In this document: in pieces, positions 1 to 7,276 of the stretch
Position numbering within the stretch: position 1 is the first letter of the stretch
Layout of the letters: each line of letters opens with the position of its first letter
Notes under the pieces: model-generated
What the model was told of the DNA's origin: nothing
Databases searched by the model: none
What the model saw: the letters and a program-made list of their open reading frames with translations, nothing else
Translations under genes and position numbers: made by a program
From: Paenibacillus profundus
GTDB lineage: Bacteria > Bacillota > Bacilli > Paenibacillales > Paenibacillaceae
DNA length: 64,000 nt
Direction of reading: 5' to 3'
Assembly (NCBI RefSeq): GCF_021369635.1
Contig: NZ_JAJNBZ010000029.1
Location: forward strand, 1 to 64,000

Positions 1-2
1 TC

Positions 3-443
3 TCGACTATGCTGGACCGTGCCATACAAGCCGGCGTTTCCGCGTCGTATGTCCTCATGGACAGTTGGTTTACGCATGCACCGCTCATTCAGGAAGTCAC
101 CCGTCGCGGACTGCAAGTGATCGGCATGGTGAAGAACGATAACAAGCGCTACCTCGTGAGCCATACGACGATTGTGTTTTCACGTTACATTCTGCTCGCT
201 TGGCAGCACCGACAAAGCACCGATCAGCGGTCTCTTGGCGGACTGTTTTATTTACTTTGCGATGAAGTTGGCATCATCGATTGGGCGGTTGCCCTGCAAC
301 AAATGGTTGATTTGATTACCGATATTGCTACGAAAGCCGGCAAGAGGATCACATCGCTCATTCAGCGTCAACTGCAGCAATGGATCGGCGGTCTGCCCAG
401 TTACATCAAGGCATATCTGTCGATTTCATGCTGCGAAAGTTGA
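3..443 (+). pseudogene. IS4-family-like transposase, 5' cut by window edge, internally deleted
   Basis: The reading frame is open from base 3 and matches the DDE transposase type with a DSWFTHAPL motif near the second catalytic Asp. After the KNDNKRYLV segment (about base 167) it jumps directly to SHTTIVFSRY, which in complete relatives follows the YxxRWxIExxFK block. About 100 residues, including that block with the catalytic Glu, therefore appear deleted in frame (recalled from the family, not aligned). The C-terminus ([10 protein letters not shown]) looks complete. The stop codon lies directly against a truncated ABC gene on the other strand. The protein should be inactive. Confidence 0.75.
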
Positions 444-870
444 GATCTAATATTTGTTGACTGGTTTCTTTATCCAAGGCTCCTGTCGGTTCATCAGCTA
501 GAATGATATCCGGATCATTAGACAAGGCCCGGGCAATAGATACACGTTATTTTTGTCCCCCGGACAGTTGATTTGGTTTTTTCATCATGTGATCCTGTAA
601 ACCAACTTCAGCCAAAAGTTCTTTTGCTCTATCGTTACGCTCTTTTTCGCTTTTATTTGCCATTTGCATCGCAATCATTACATTTTCCAATACCGTAAGG
701 TGCGGGATCAAATTAAAGCTTTGGAATACGAACCCAATTTTACTTTTTCGATAATCATCGAGTTCGCTTTCCTTCATATTTTTTAGGTTCTTTCCTTCTA
801 CAAGGACATCTCCCGTATAATTTGAATCCATGCCACCAATGATATTCATCAATGTTGATTTACCGCACAA
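444..870 (-). pseudogene. ABC transporter ATP-binding subunit remnant (MacB/LolD type)
   Basis: Minus-strand homology runs from the end of the Walker A loop (CGKSTLM) through the Q-loop (FVFQSFNLIPHLT), the signature LSGGQ and Walker B ([13 protein letters not shown]). Three defects are visible. The first part of the P-loop and everything before it is missing. The codon after LSGGQK is TAA where Gln (CAA) is usual, with the frame continuing as [12 protein letters not shown]. The 3' end is cut at about base 444, where the transposase stop codon abuts. Relatives export peptides, lipoproteins or macrolides. No permease partner remains. Confidence 0.8.
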
Positions 871-960
871 TCATTTGCTAGTTTATTTTACTCCCATAAT
901 CCAATCTGGCTAATTTACATTCGGTCATCAAAAGTATTTCGTTTTTTCTCATGTTCATCC

Positions 961-1300
961 TTCCTAAGGACACTAATTCAGACACCTTAGACCTGTCATA
1001 AGCAAGGTCATGAGAATTGCAAAGTCCCTTTTATTTTCTGTACGGTCAATATCTCTAATCAACTTGTTTCTTTCAATCTTATCCATTGCTTTGCTTGCTT
1101 CTTAATATCAGCTACTTTGACAACTACAATATCCCTCAATCTTATCTTTCTTTCCTACCCACTTAGAGAAGGCTTTATTGGCGTTCCAGAGTTTATTAAT
1201 TGTTGCCGCCGACTTCTTCTTTGCTGATAAGTAATCTATGTATTGCTGTATGTCTGACCTTGCATAGTCATTTAGATTCGTTCCCGCTCCGTCATAGCGC
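961..1300 (-). pseudogene. Tyrosine recombinase/integrase fragment (Xer-like), multiply frameshifted
   Basis: Reading the minus strand from about 1299 gives a SAM-like N-terminal domain (LNDYARSDIQQYIDYLSAKKK, then a KAFSKWVGKKDK segment). It shifts frame near 1135 and again near 1092, giving MDKIERNKLIRDIDRTE and DFAILMTLLMTGLR. It shifts a third time inside the motif that should read GLRVSELVSL, which carries the first catalytic Arg. No C-terminal catalytic residues (HxxR, Tyr) follow. It is a dead remnant of a phage- or transposon-type integrase, not the housekeeping XerC/D gene. Confidence 0.7.
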
Positions 1301-1312
1301 CCGATAATCAGC

Positions 1313-1341
1313 TATACAAAAAAAACTCTACCTGTATAATA
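1313..1341 (+). promoter_or_regulatory. Sigma-A-type promoter of the 461-residue gene
   Basis: TATACA (1313-1318) and TATAAT (1336-1341) are separated by 17 bp, with TG directly before the -10 hexamer. The promoter lies 33 bp upstream of the GTG start at 1375, which is preceded by the strong ribosome binding site AGGGAGGGG. Confidence 0.6.
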
Positions 1342-1374
1342 AAGGAGTAGCGGTAAATAAAGGGAGGGGAAAAC

Positions 1375-2760
1375 GTGATTCTCATTAATATTTATGAATC
1401 CAATGAACTAAAAAGTCCGCTTGAGGAAACAAAAATAGGAATACTTTCTACACTTTCCAGCTTGAATTACACTCTTCCTATTGAAGAAGCGAAGGCGAAA
1501 TACAACGAGGTGTTAGGTCTTGACTGTCCCGACTTTAAGCCTAGAAGTTCGTATGAACAAAGAATGATTTTTGAAATGGGTTTTCTATATGGAAGTAGTG
1601 GAGGAGGTAGAGCCTCTTGGTCTTCCTTCTTCAAACTTTCGAATAAAATAGATTATGGCATAATTAAAATCTTGGATAGTGAAGAATCAGAACCAAAAAG
1701 TAAAAAAGCAGAGAAGAAAGCGATGAAAATTAGCATGACTTTCCTTTCGATTGATTCATCAATCACTGAAATCGATTTGATTTTAGAGACATTGAAAAAT
1801 AAACGATTTGGAATCGAAGAATGGAAGAAAGCTAACAAACGGAATGAGAAGTTCGATGAACTAAGTCTTAATTATGAGTCTCCTTTATTTACAGAGCACC
1901 AAAACTCGGTTGCTAGAAAGCTAAGTGATAGCCAGAACCAAAATATACTCTTAGCGATTAAATCATCAGGAAGCCTCATAGTTCGCGACCTTAGAAACAA
2001 ATTTGAAAATATTGATGATATTTCCACACGCATTGAACAATTAAAGGAAGACGATTTAATCAAATCCGAGTACGTTGTCTTATGTAAGAAAACATCTGAG
2101 CAACTTAATAAAGCACCTACAAGAGAAAGTATCGATATTATGGGGCAACATGGAATCAAATGCAGCAAGTGTAATCGTTTAATTGCAGACGAAATAATCG
2201 AAGAATTGCTTACTACCACCTCTTCATGCAATAAAATGCTTGATGGTAGCCTATGGATGACAATTATTCTTGTTGATAAATTGCTCAGTTTCGGTATTCC
2301 TTTGGATGAAATATTAGTCAACATCGAAGAAGGACCAGAAGAAATAGATGCAATTATTACTATCGGAGAAAATTTGCTATTGTTTGAATTGAAAGATTCA
2401 CAATTTTCTTTAGGACATGCCTATGCATTTCAAAGTCGACTAGGTGTTTACAATGCAGATACGGGAGTAATTTGGGCTACTAAGGGCATTGCTCCTGAAG
2501 TAAAGGAACACTTTAACAAAGTCAAACCTGATGCAAGCTTATGTTACATTGAAAGTTTCGAGAGTTTGACCAGTAAATTAGGGGAAATTATTGATAACAT
2601 CAGGTGGGATATAGCTGAGGATGAAATGAAAAACCTAAACCAAACGACTCTAATGTATACAAATATTGGTGGCGGTATCGTAAAAGATTTAAAACAGTCA
2701 AGTTTAACTTTACTGTCAATGCCAGGGTCTAAAGAAACACCTGAATTAATAAACGGCTAA
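1375..2760 (+). CDS. Unknown 461-residue protein with possible PD-(D/E)xK nuclease-like C-terminal region
   Basis: I do not recognise this gene. It starts with GTG behind AGGGAGGGG and a good promoter. Its codon use is much more AT-rich than that of the neighbours, consistent with acquisition. Visible parts: an N-terminal region of about 170 residues with a lysine-rich stretch (about 105-120); a helical segment (about 188-235) of winged-helix style; a lone CSKC pair (263-266) with another Cys at 285; then EEIDAIITIGENLLLFELKD (322-341). In the last segment the order Glu/Asp, about 13 residues, ELK resembles the core of PD-(D/E)xK nucleases. No signal peptide or membrane segment is seen. It is the only intact gene in a decayed island, so a defence or mobile-element role is possible but unproven. 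Confidence 0.7.
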   Translation: MILINIYESNELKSPLEETKIGILSTLSSLNYTLPIEEAKAKYNEVLGLDCPDFKPRSSYEQRMIFEMGFLYGSSGGGRASWSSFFKLSNKIDYGIIKILDSEESEPKSKKAEKKAMKISMTFLSIDSSITEIDLILETLKNKRFGIEEWKKANKRNEKFDELSLNYESPLFTEHQNSVARKLSDSQNQNILLAIKSSGSLIVRDLRNKFENIDDISTRIEQLKEDDLIKSEYVVLCKKTSEQLNKAPTRESIDIMGQHGIKCSKCNRLIADEIIEELLTTTSSCNKMLDGSLWMTIILVDKLLSFGIPLDEILVNIEEGPEEIDAIITIGENLLLFELKDSQFSLGHAYAFQSRLGVYNADTGVIWATKGIAPEVKEHFNKVKPDASLCYIESFESLTSKLGEIIDNIRWDIAEDEMKNLNQTTLMYTNIGGGIVKDLKQSSLTLLSMPGSKETPELING

Positions 2761-2762
2761 TA

Positions 2763-2806
2763 TAAAAAGCCCCATTTCTCAAATACGAGGAGGGGGCATT
2801 ATTTTT
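2763..2806. terminator. Bidirectional terminator
   Basis: GCCCC (2769-2773) pairs with GGGGC (2793-2797), flanked by A-runs on the left and T-runs on the right. It sits between two convergent reading frames and could end both. Confidence 0.6.
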
Positions 2807-3014
2807 ACCACTTGAGTTGATTTTCGATTCCATGCGAAACAAAGAGTTCATACAAGTTGGTTGATTGCTCTTTTGCTTTCTCCCTAATTCTTCGCCTAGC
2901 TGACTCACAAACATATCTTGACCAGTCCCTCTTTGCATTTCTGCGCAAGGCACGAAATGCTTTTTTATCCTGTTCATTAAGATGATGGTTATAGTCTATA
3001 GATTCAGAAAACAT
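2805..3014 (-). CDS. Small hypothetical protein (69 residues), possibly truncated
   Basis: The frame encodes a charged, probably helical protein rich in Arg and Lys (KAFRALRRNAKRDWSRY, ARRRIREKAKE). It ends just before a hairpin that works as a terminator on this strand. Its ATG lies exactly at the break where the serine recombinase homology begins on the other strand, and no ribosome binding site precedes it. The start may therefore be artificial and the true 5' end lost. No family recognised. Confidence 0.35.
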   Translation of the reverse strand: MFSESIDYNHHLNEQDKKAFRALRRNAKRDWSRYVCESARRRIREKAKEQSTNLYELFVSHGIENQLKW

Positions 3015-4069
3015 ACGACTTATTGTAGATGAAAAAGAAACAGCCCTTGTACGGTATATCTTTGACCTCTATATCAATGGTAAGGGCTATAAGGCGATTG
3101 CCAACCAATTGAACAAAGAGGGCTACAAAACCAAAAGGAATGCGTTCTTCGCAATCCCAACAATAAGGACAATCATCACTAATCCTTTGTATGCAGGTTT
3201 CATTCGGTTTAATCAGGTTCAAAATTGGAACGAAAAGAGAAGAGCAGGTAAGAATGAACACTTTACTCTTGTCCAAGGGGAACACGAACCTTAATATGGA
3301 AGTTTGGGAGAGAGCCAAATCAATGAATGAAATCTCATAAGCCAACAAAGACCTTTCACGGACACTTCCCGCTTACAACCCTATTGCGTTGTCCAATGTG
3401 CGGACACGGAATAATTGGACATAGAACTAAAAACTCAACAGGTGAATACATCCGCTATTATCAATGTGCGTCCTTACGTTCCAAAGGTTCTACGGTATGT
3501 AAGACCAATTTGGTAAGAGCAGATGAAGCTTAAGATTTCGTCTTTAAGAGAATAGAACAGATTACATCGAATCCTGATCTCCTCGAGAAAATTGTAGGTA
3601 ATGTAAACGATAAGGTCAGAACATTAAAACAACCCCTACAAGATCATCTTGAATACATTACGAAGCAACTTCTTAATATCGAGAAGAACATAAAAAGGTT
3701 TCTAGCTGTAATTGAAACATCTGACACCCCTCCTTCATCGATATTAGACAAATTAGTTTCATTGGAAGATGAAAAGAAAAAGCTAATTGAACATAAGAGG
3801 GATACAGAGTATGAACTCAACAGACCAACGATAAAAGAGGTTTATTTTGAGCAGGTTCACCAAGTAAGTATTAAAAGGCTTCTCAAGCGTCATAACAAAG
3901 GCTGAGCCAGTGAAACAGAAGGATTTGCTACACTCCATAATAAACAAGAGCACCGTAAACCTTGGGGATAATCCCGACCAGAGAAGCGTCAAGGGGCATT
4001 GAATTGTTCTTTGACGCTTCATTTAACGACACCTTTGTGCTTACTTATGATACGGTTCACCACGATTAA
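3013..4069 (+). pseudogene. Large serine recombinase remnant, ends inside rlmH
   Basis: The plus strand encodes, in several frames, the Recombinase domain (IVDEKETALVRYIFDLYING, GYKAIANQLNKEGYKTK, NPLYAGFIRFNQ), a zinc ribbon (LRCPMCGHGIIGHR with a later YYQC) and a coiled-coil tail, then a C-terminal piece (VNLGDNPDQRS, IELFFDASFNDTF). The catalytic N-terminal domain is absent. Breaks are visible at about 3292 (stop and shift), 3341, 3532 (single TAA), 3870 and 4000. The last 29 bp overlap the 3' end of rlmH on the opposite strand, as expected if the element's att site lies at the integrase 3' end and recombined with rlmH. The enzyme would be inactive. Confidence 0.8.
4041..4069. other. Putative attachment-site junction at rlmH 3' end
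   Basis: On the minus strand these bases encode the C-terminus of RlmH (GEPYHK and stop). On the plus strand they supply the last codons of the broken serine recombinase. SCC elements of staphylococci integrate at the equivalent place in rlmH, where the bases around TATCATAA form the core; the same TATCATAA is present here. The other end of the element is not found in the window, so this is a candidate attR only. Confidence 0.45.
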
Positions 4070-4520
4070 TCTTCACCGCACGGTACAATTGTTCCGTCAG
4101 CACGAGGCGCATCAGTTGGTGCGGCAGCGTCATGCGGCCGAAGGACAGCTTCGTCTGGGCACGGCGCAGAACACCATCGGACAGACCGTTGGAACCGCCA
4201 ATCACAAACACGATGTGACTCGTCCCATACGTCGCCAAGCGATCAAGCTGCGCCGCCAACTCCTCGCTCGACCAGAGCTGGCCGTCGATGGCAAGCGCCA
4301 CGACATGCGCATCGGGCTTTATATGACTGAGAATGCGCTCCCCTTCCCGCTCCTTCACCTGCTCCAGCTCGGCATCGCTCATCTTCTCCGGCGCCTGCTC
4401 GTCCGGCAGCTCCGTAATTTGAAATTTCACATACGGCGCCAATCGTTTGCTGTACTCCGCAATCCCCTGCACCAAATATTTCTCTTTCAACTTTCCCACG
4501 CACACCAATTGTATAAACAT
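4041..4520 (-). CDS. rlmH: 23S rRNA (pseudouridine1915-N3)-methyltransferase RlmH
   Basis: RlmH is a small SPOUT-class methyltransferase that uses S-adenosylmethionine to methylate pseudouridine 1915 in helix 69 of 23S rRNA after the 70S ribosome has formed. The 159-residue length is that of the family. The sequence shows the N-terminal [14 protein letters not shown], the cofactor-binding [14 protein letters not shown] and the C-terminal [17 protein letters not shown], ending RGEPYHK. It stands alone, with accessory DNA on both sides. Its 3' end is intact although a mobile-element remnant abuts it, typical of integration that restores the target gene. Confidence 0.95.
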   Translation of the reverse strand: MFIQLVCVGKLKEKYLVQGIAEYSKRLAPYVKFQITELPDEQAPEKMSDAELEQVKEREGERILSHIKPDAHVVALAIDGQLWSSEELAAQLDRLATYGTSHIVFVIGGSNGLSDGVLRRAQTKLSFGRMTLPHQLMRLVLTEQLYRAVKINRGEPYHK

Positions 4521-5215
4521 CTGTCTGACTTCAACCCCGTTCCTTATTCCGTATCCTGATATGTAAAAGAAGAGCTCTGTTCACCCTCCGCTCTTGCAGC
4601 AATATTGTTATAGTGTACCCGACTGCCATATCTTTCGTCCATGCGGGGACTATGACATATCATACCGTGCTTATGTAACAGCGGCTCTACCTGTCATAGC
4701 CATAGCAGGTTTCATGTGTATACGCTTATTTATATCGTTATATCCCTCCCAGTCGAGTTGTGATGCACCTTCCGTTGGAAAACATCCAACAGAAACTCTT
4801 CTCCAAGCGCCCATTCAACGTTCTACTGGAAATCATCCAATCAAATGGCCGTTTTTCCACTGAATAGCCGCCTTGAAGGCGATTCTACTGCACGATTTCC
4901 AATGATACCTATGATTAGAATACTTAGCACGAACATTCATTGGACTATTTCCAGCAGAAAATTCACTTCCTATCTCTACGTTGAGCATTCAGACAGCAGC
5001 TCACGGCAGACAGCTAGATAACCAGTCAACTAAACAACTAACGACGAGTGGCCATTGCAAGAACGATTCTGCCAGACCTAATTTATCCACGCAACAAGCT
5101 GATCGGCTCATAACGCAATGCACTTTCTGAAGGAGGGGGAGAGTGGCCATATACACTTTTACAGACAACATGCTCGCCGGGACCGCCCCACGTTCCCAAT
5201 CACATAATTAATTGC
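4521..5215. repeat. Gene-free stretch with decayed short repeats
   Basis: No convincing gene is seen in about 700 bp. At about 4770-4980 there are three loosely related copies of a motif built from TGGAAAnCATCCAA or its inverse: GTTGGAAAACATCCAACAG, TACTGGAAATCATCCAATC, and CATTGGACTATTTCCAGCAG reading the other way. This looks like an old intergenic repeat array. An open frame at 4594-4863 has no ribosome binding site and no recognisable composition. Confidence 0.4.
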
Positions 5216-5247
5216 AAAAAGGGCGCTCTTCTTAGAGAACGCCCTTT
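5216..5247 (-). terminator. Terminator of the surface phosphatase gene
   Basis: AAAGGGCG and CGCCCTTT form a stem with a smaller inner CTCT/AGAG pairing. On the minus strand it is followed by TTTTTGC. It lies 24 bp after the stop codon at 5271. Confidence 0.8.
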
Positions 5248-5270
5248 CACTACCACTTTTCCGCTTTTAT

Positions 5271-7259
5271 TCACTCATACACGCGGTTGTGCACCCTGTT
5301 CAAGAAGACGGCCACTTCCGCCCGCGTAGCGCGGCTATCTGGATTCAGCTTGCTGCCGCTGCCTTGAATGAGCCCTTCCTGCAGCAGACCGGCTAGACTA
5401 CCCTTCGCATAGTCAGATACCTGCGCCGAATCCGTGTACGCCGCTAACACATCCGAATCGCCGTCAACCTTCAGCATGCCTGTCATCTCCAAGGCGCGGG
5501 CTGCCATCGTGAACATGTCCTGACGCGATACGCTATCCCGCGGTCCGAACGCATTATCACCCTTGCCCTTCACGAAACCAAGCTCCTTCGCCATGCCAAC
5601 CGCTTCGGCATAGTACGCGTCTGCATTGATATCAGCGAAGCCAGAGCCCGCGCCTGACCCGGCGGAACCGCCGCCGGAAGCTTGAAGACCAAGCGCCCGT
5701 ACAAGCATGACAGTGAAGTCCCCTCGCGTTATGTCAAGCTGCGGCGCGAAGCGGTTCTCGCCTACACCGTCGATGATGCCTCTTGCCGCCAATGCTTCAA
5801 TGGACACCTTCGCCGCACCGTCCGGCGCTGCTCCGTACACAGACCAGATGACGGTCTTATTACTGACATCCTCTGGCAGCACGGTAGCGTTCAGCTGCAG
5901 CGTCTCTCCCACCTTCAGCTTGCCTTCGGTCCGTTCCAGACGGACTTCGCCCACCTTCACGTCTGGCAGACGGTCAATCGTAATCAAGCTGTCTGCATAA
6001 ACAGCTTCCACCACGCTCGTTGCACGGACGACCGCTGTCCCCATCTCATGGGCGGTGACGACTCCATCCCGTGTCACCTTCACCGTTCCGTCCGCCGAAG
6101 CGCTGTATACGGACCACGTTACCGTCTTATCAGCGGCATTGGCTGGCAGCACGGTGGCGTTCAGCCTCACGCTCTCGCCGACTGCCAAATTCACTTCCGG
6201 CTGGTCGATGACGACCTCAGCCGGAGGTACCGCTAGATCTCCTTTGTGGAGCGTGAACTCGTCTACCAAACGATCGCCAATCGTCTTCACCGTGAACTTG
6301 AGTTCACCGCCAACAATCTCGATTGCGCCGTAGATTTGCGTCTGCTCGCCGTCCACCTTGAGCTGCCACTCGCGCGGCGTCACTGGATAGAACTTCGGAC
6401 CGGACGAACCGCCGACGACATACGTCGTGCCTTCCCCTTCGCCGACCGGCTTCCCACCGCGCAGCGGATAGGTACGGACGTACACGTGGTCGTGTCCATT
6501 CATCGCCAGATCAACGTTGAATTCGTCAAACGTGGACGTCCACGCCTTGCGGATATGCTCCGAATCGTATTGGCTGCCATATGGTCCGCGGTGGAACGTT
6601 ACGATCTTCCACGTTTTGTCCGTAGCGGCCAGATCGCGGCGCAGCCACTCTTTCTGTTCCTCGAAATCGTACTCGCTGTTCAGCACTACAATATGCGCAT
6701 TATGATAATCAAAGGAATAATTGCTGCCTTTCAAGCTATCCAACCCGTTCTGCGGGTTATTGAAATGAGCAAGGAAATCATCATTCTTCCTCGTACCGGT
6801 CACCTCATGGTTGCCGACCACCGATACGAGTGTTGTCTGCAAGAAGATATCCTGGGCTGCTTTGAACCACATGCTCCATTCTTTCTCCTTGAATCCATCC
6901 TCGACCATGTCTCCTGCCTGTAAAATGAAGTCCAAATCCGGGTGATCGGATACAGCCTTATGGGCGATATCGCTCCACAGCTTGAATCCATCTTCATTCG
7001 ACGCTTGCGAATCGCCAAAAAATAAAAATTTCGTCCGTTCTCCATTCACTTCCGCTGTCTTGAACGAGCCTTGCTCACTGACCTTTCCATCCCCGTTACC
7101 GACGTGATACACATATTCCGTGCCTGGTTCAAGCCCATCAGCTACTGCCTTGTGAACCCGCACGGTGCCAATATCCCACGTATGATACAGGCTGCTCGTG
7201 CCGACCACCTTGCTGACGCCAGGTGCAGCAAAGTCGGTGAATCCATCCTTCTTCGCCAT
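5271..7259 (-). CDS. Metallophosphatase, Big2 and SLH part of a frameshift-split surface protein
   Basis: This holds the purple-acid-phosphatase-like half of a protein split from the preceding frame. The rest of a fibronectin-like PAP N-domain is followed by a calcineurin-type phosphoesterase domain (about 75-330) with FGDSQ, GDMVEDG, GNHE, and GHDHVYVR for the two-metal site. Two Big2 immunoglobulin-like modules (about 348-430 and 435-485) and three SLH modules (about 487-660) follow, anchoring the protein to secondary cell-wall polymer. The second Big2 breaks off in mid-domain (DGAAKVS) and runs straight into the middle of SLH1 (IEALAARGI), an apparent in-frame deletion. No ribosome binding site precedes the first ATG, so without the upstream part it is probably not translated or exported. 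Confidence 0.75.
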   Translation of the reverse strand: MAKKDGFTDFAAPGVSKVVGTSSLYHTWDIGTVRVHKAVADGLEPGTEYVYHVGNGDGKVSEQGSFKTAEVNGERTKFLFFGDSQASNEDGFKLWSDIAHKAVSDHPDLDFILQAGDMVEDGFKEKEWSMWFKAAQDIFLQTTLVSVVGNHEVTGTRKNDDFLAHFNNPQNGLDSLKGSNYSFDYHNAHIVVLNSEYDFEEQKEWLRRDLAATDKTWKIVTFHRGPYGSQYDSEHIRKAWTSTFDEFNVDLAMNGHDHVYVRTYPLRGGKPVGEGEGTTYVVGGSSGPKFYPVTPREWQLKVDGEQTQIYGAIEIVGGELKFTVKTIGDRLVDEFTLHKGDLAVPPAEVVIDQPEVNLAVGESVRLNATVLPANAADKTVTWSVYSASADGTVKVTRDGVVTAHEMGTAVVRATSVVEAVYADSLITIDRLPDVKVGEVRLERTEGKLKVGETLQLNATVLPEDVSNKTVIWSVYGAAPDGAAKVSIEALAARGIIDGVGENRFAPQLDITRGDFTVMLVRALGLQASGGGSAGSGAGSGFADINADAYYAEAVGMAKELGFVKGKGDNAFGPRDSVSRQDMFTMAARALEMTGMLKVDGDSDVLAAYTDSAQVSDYAKGSLAGLLQEGLIQGSGSKLNPDSRATRAEVAVFLNRVHNRVYE

Positions 7260-7276
7260 TTCAATGACCGTCGTCT

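Noticed and set aside
1-4040. Second att copy marking the left end of the rlmH island
   Set aside because: No second TATCATAA-type core with rlmH-like flanks was found; the left end is probably outside the window.
4594-4863. Open frame of 89 codons after rlmH
   Set aside because: No ribosome binding site, no family resemblance, and it runs through the short-repeat array.
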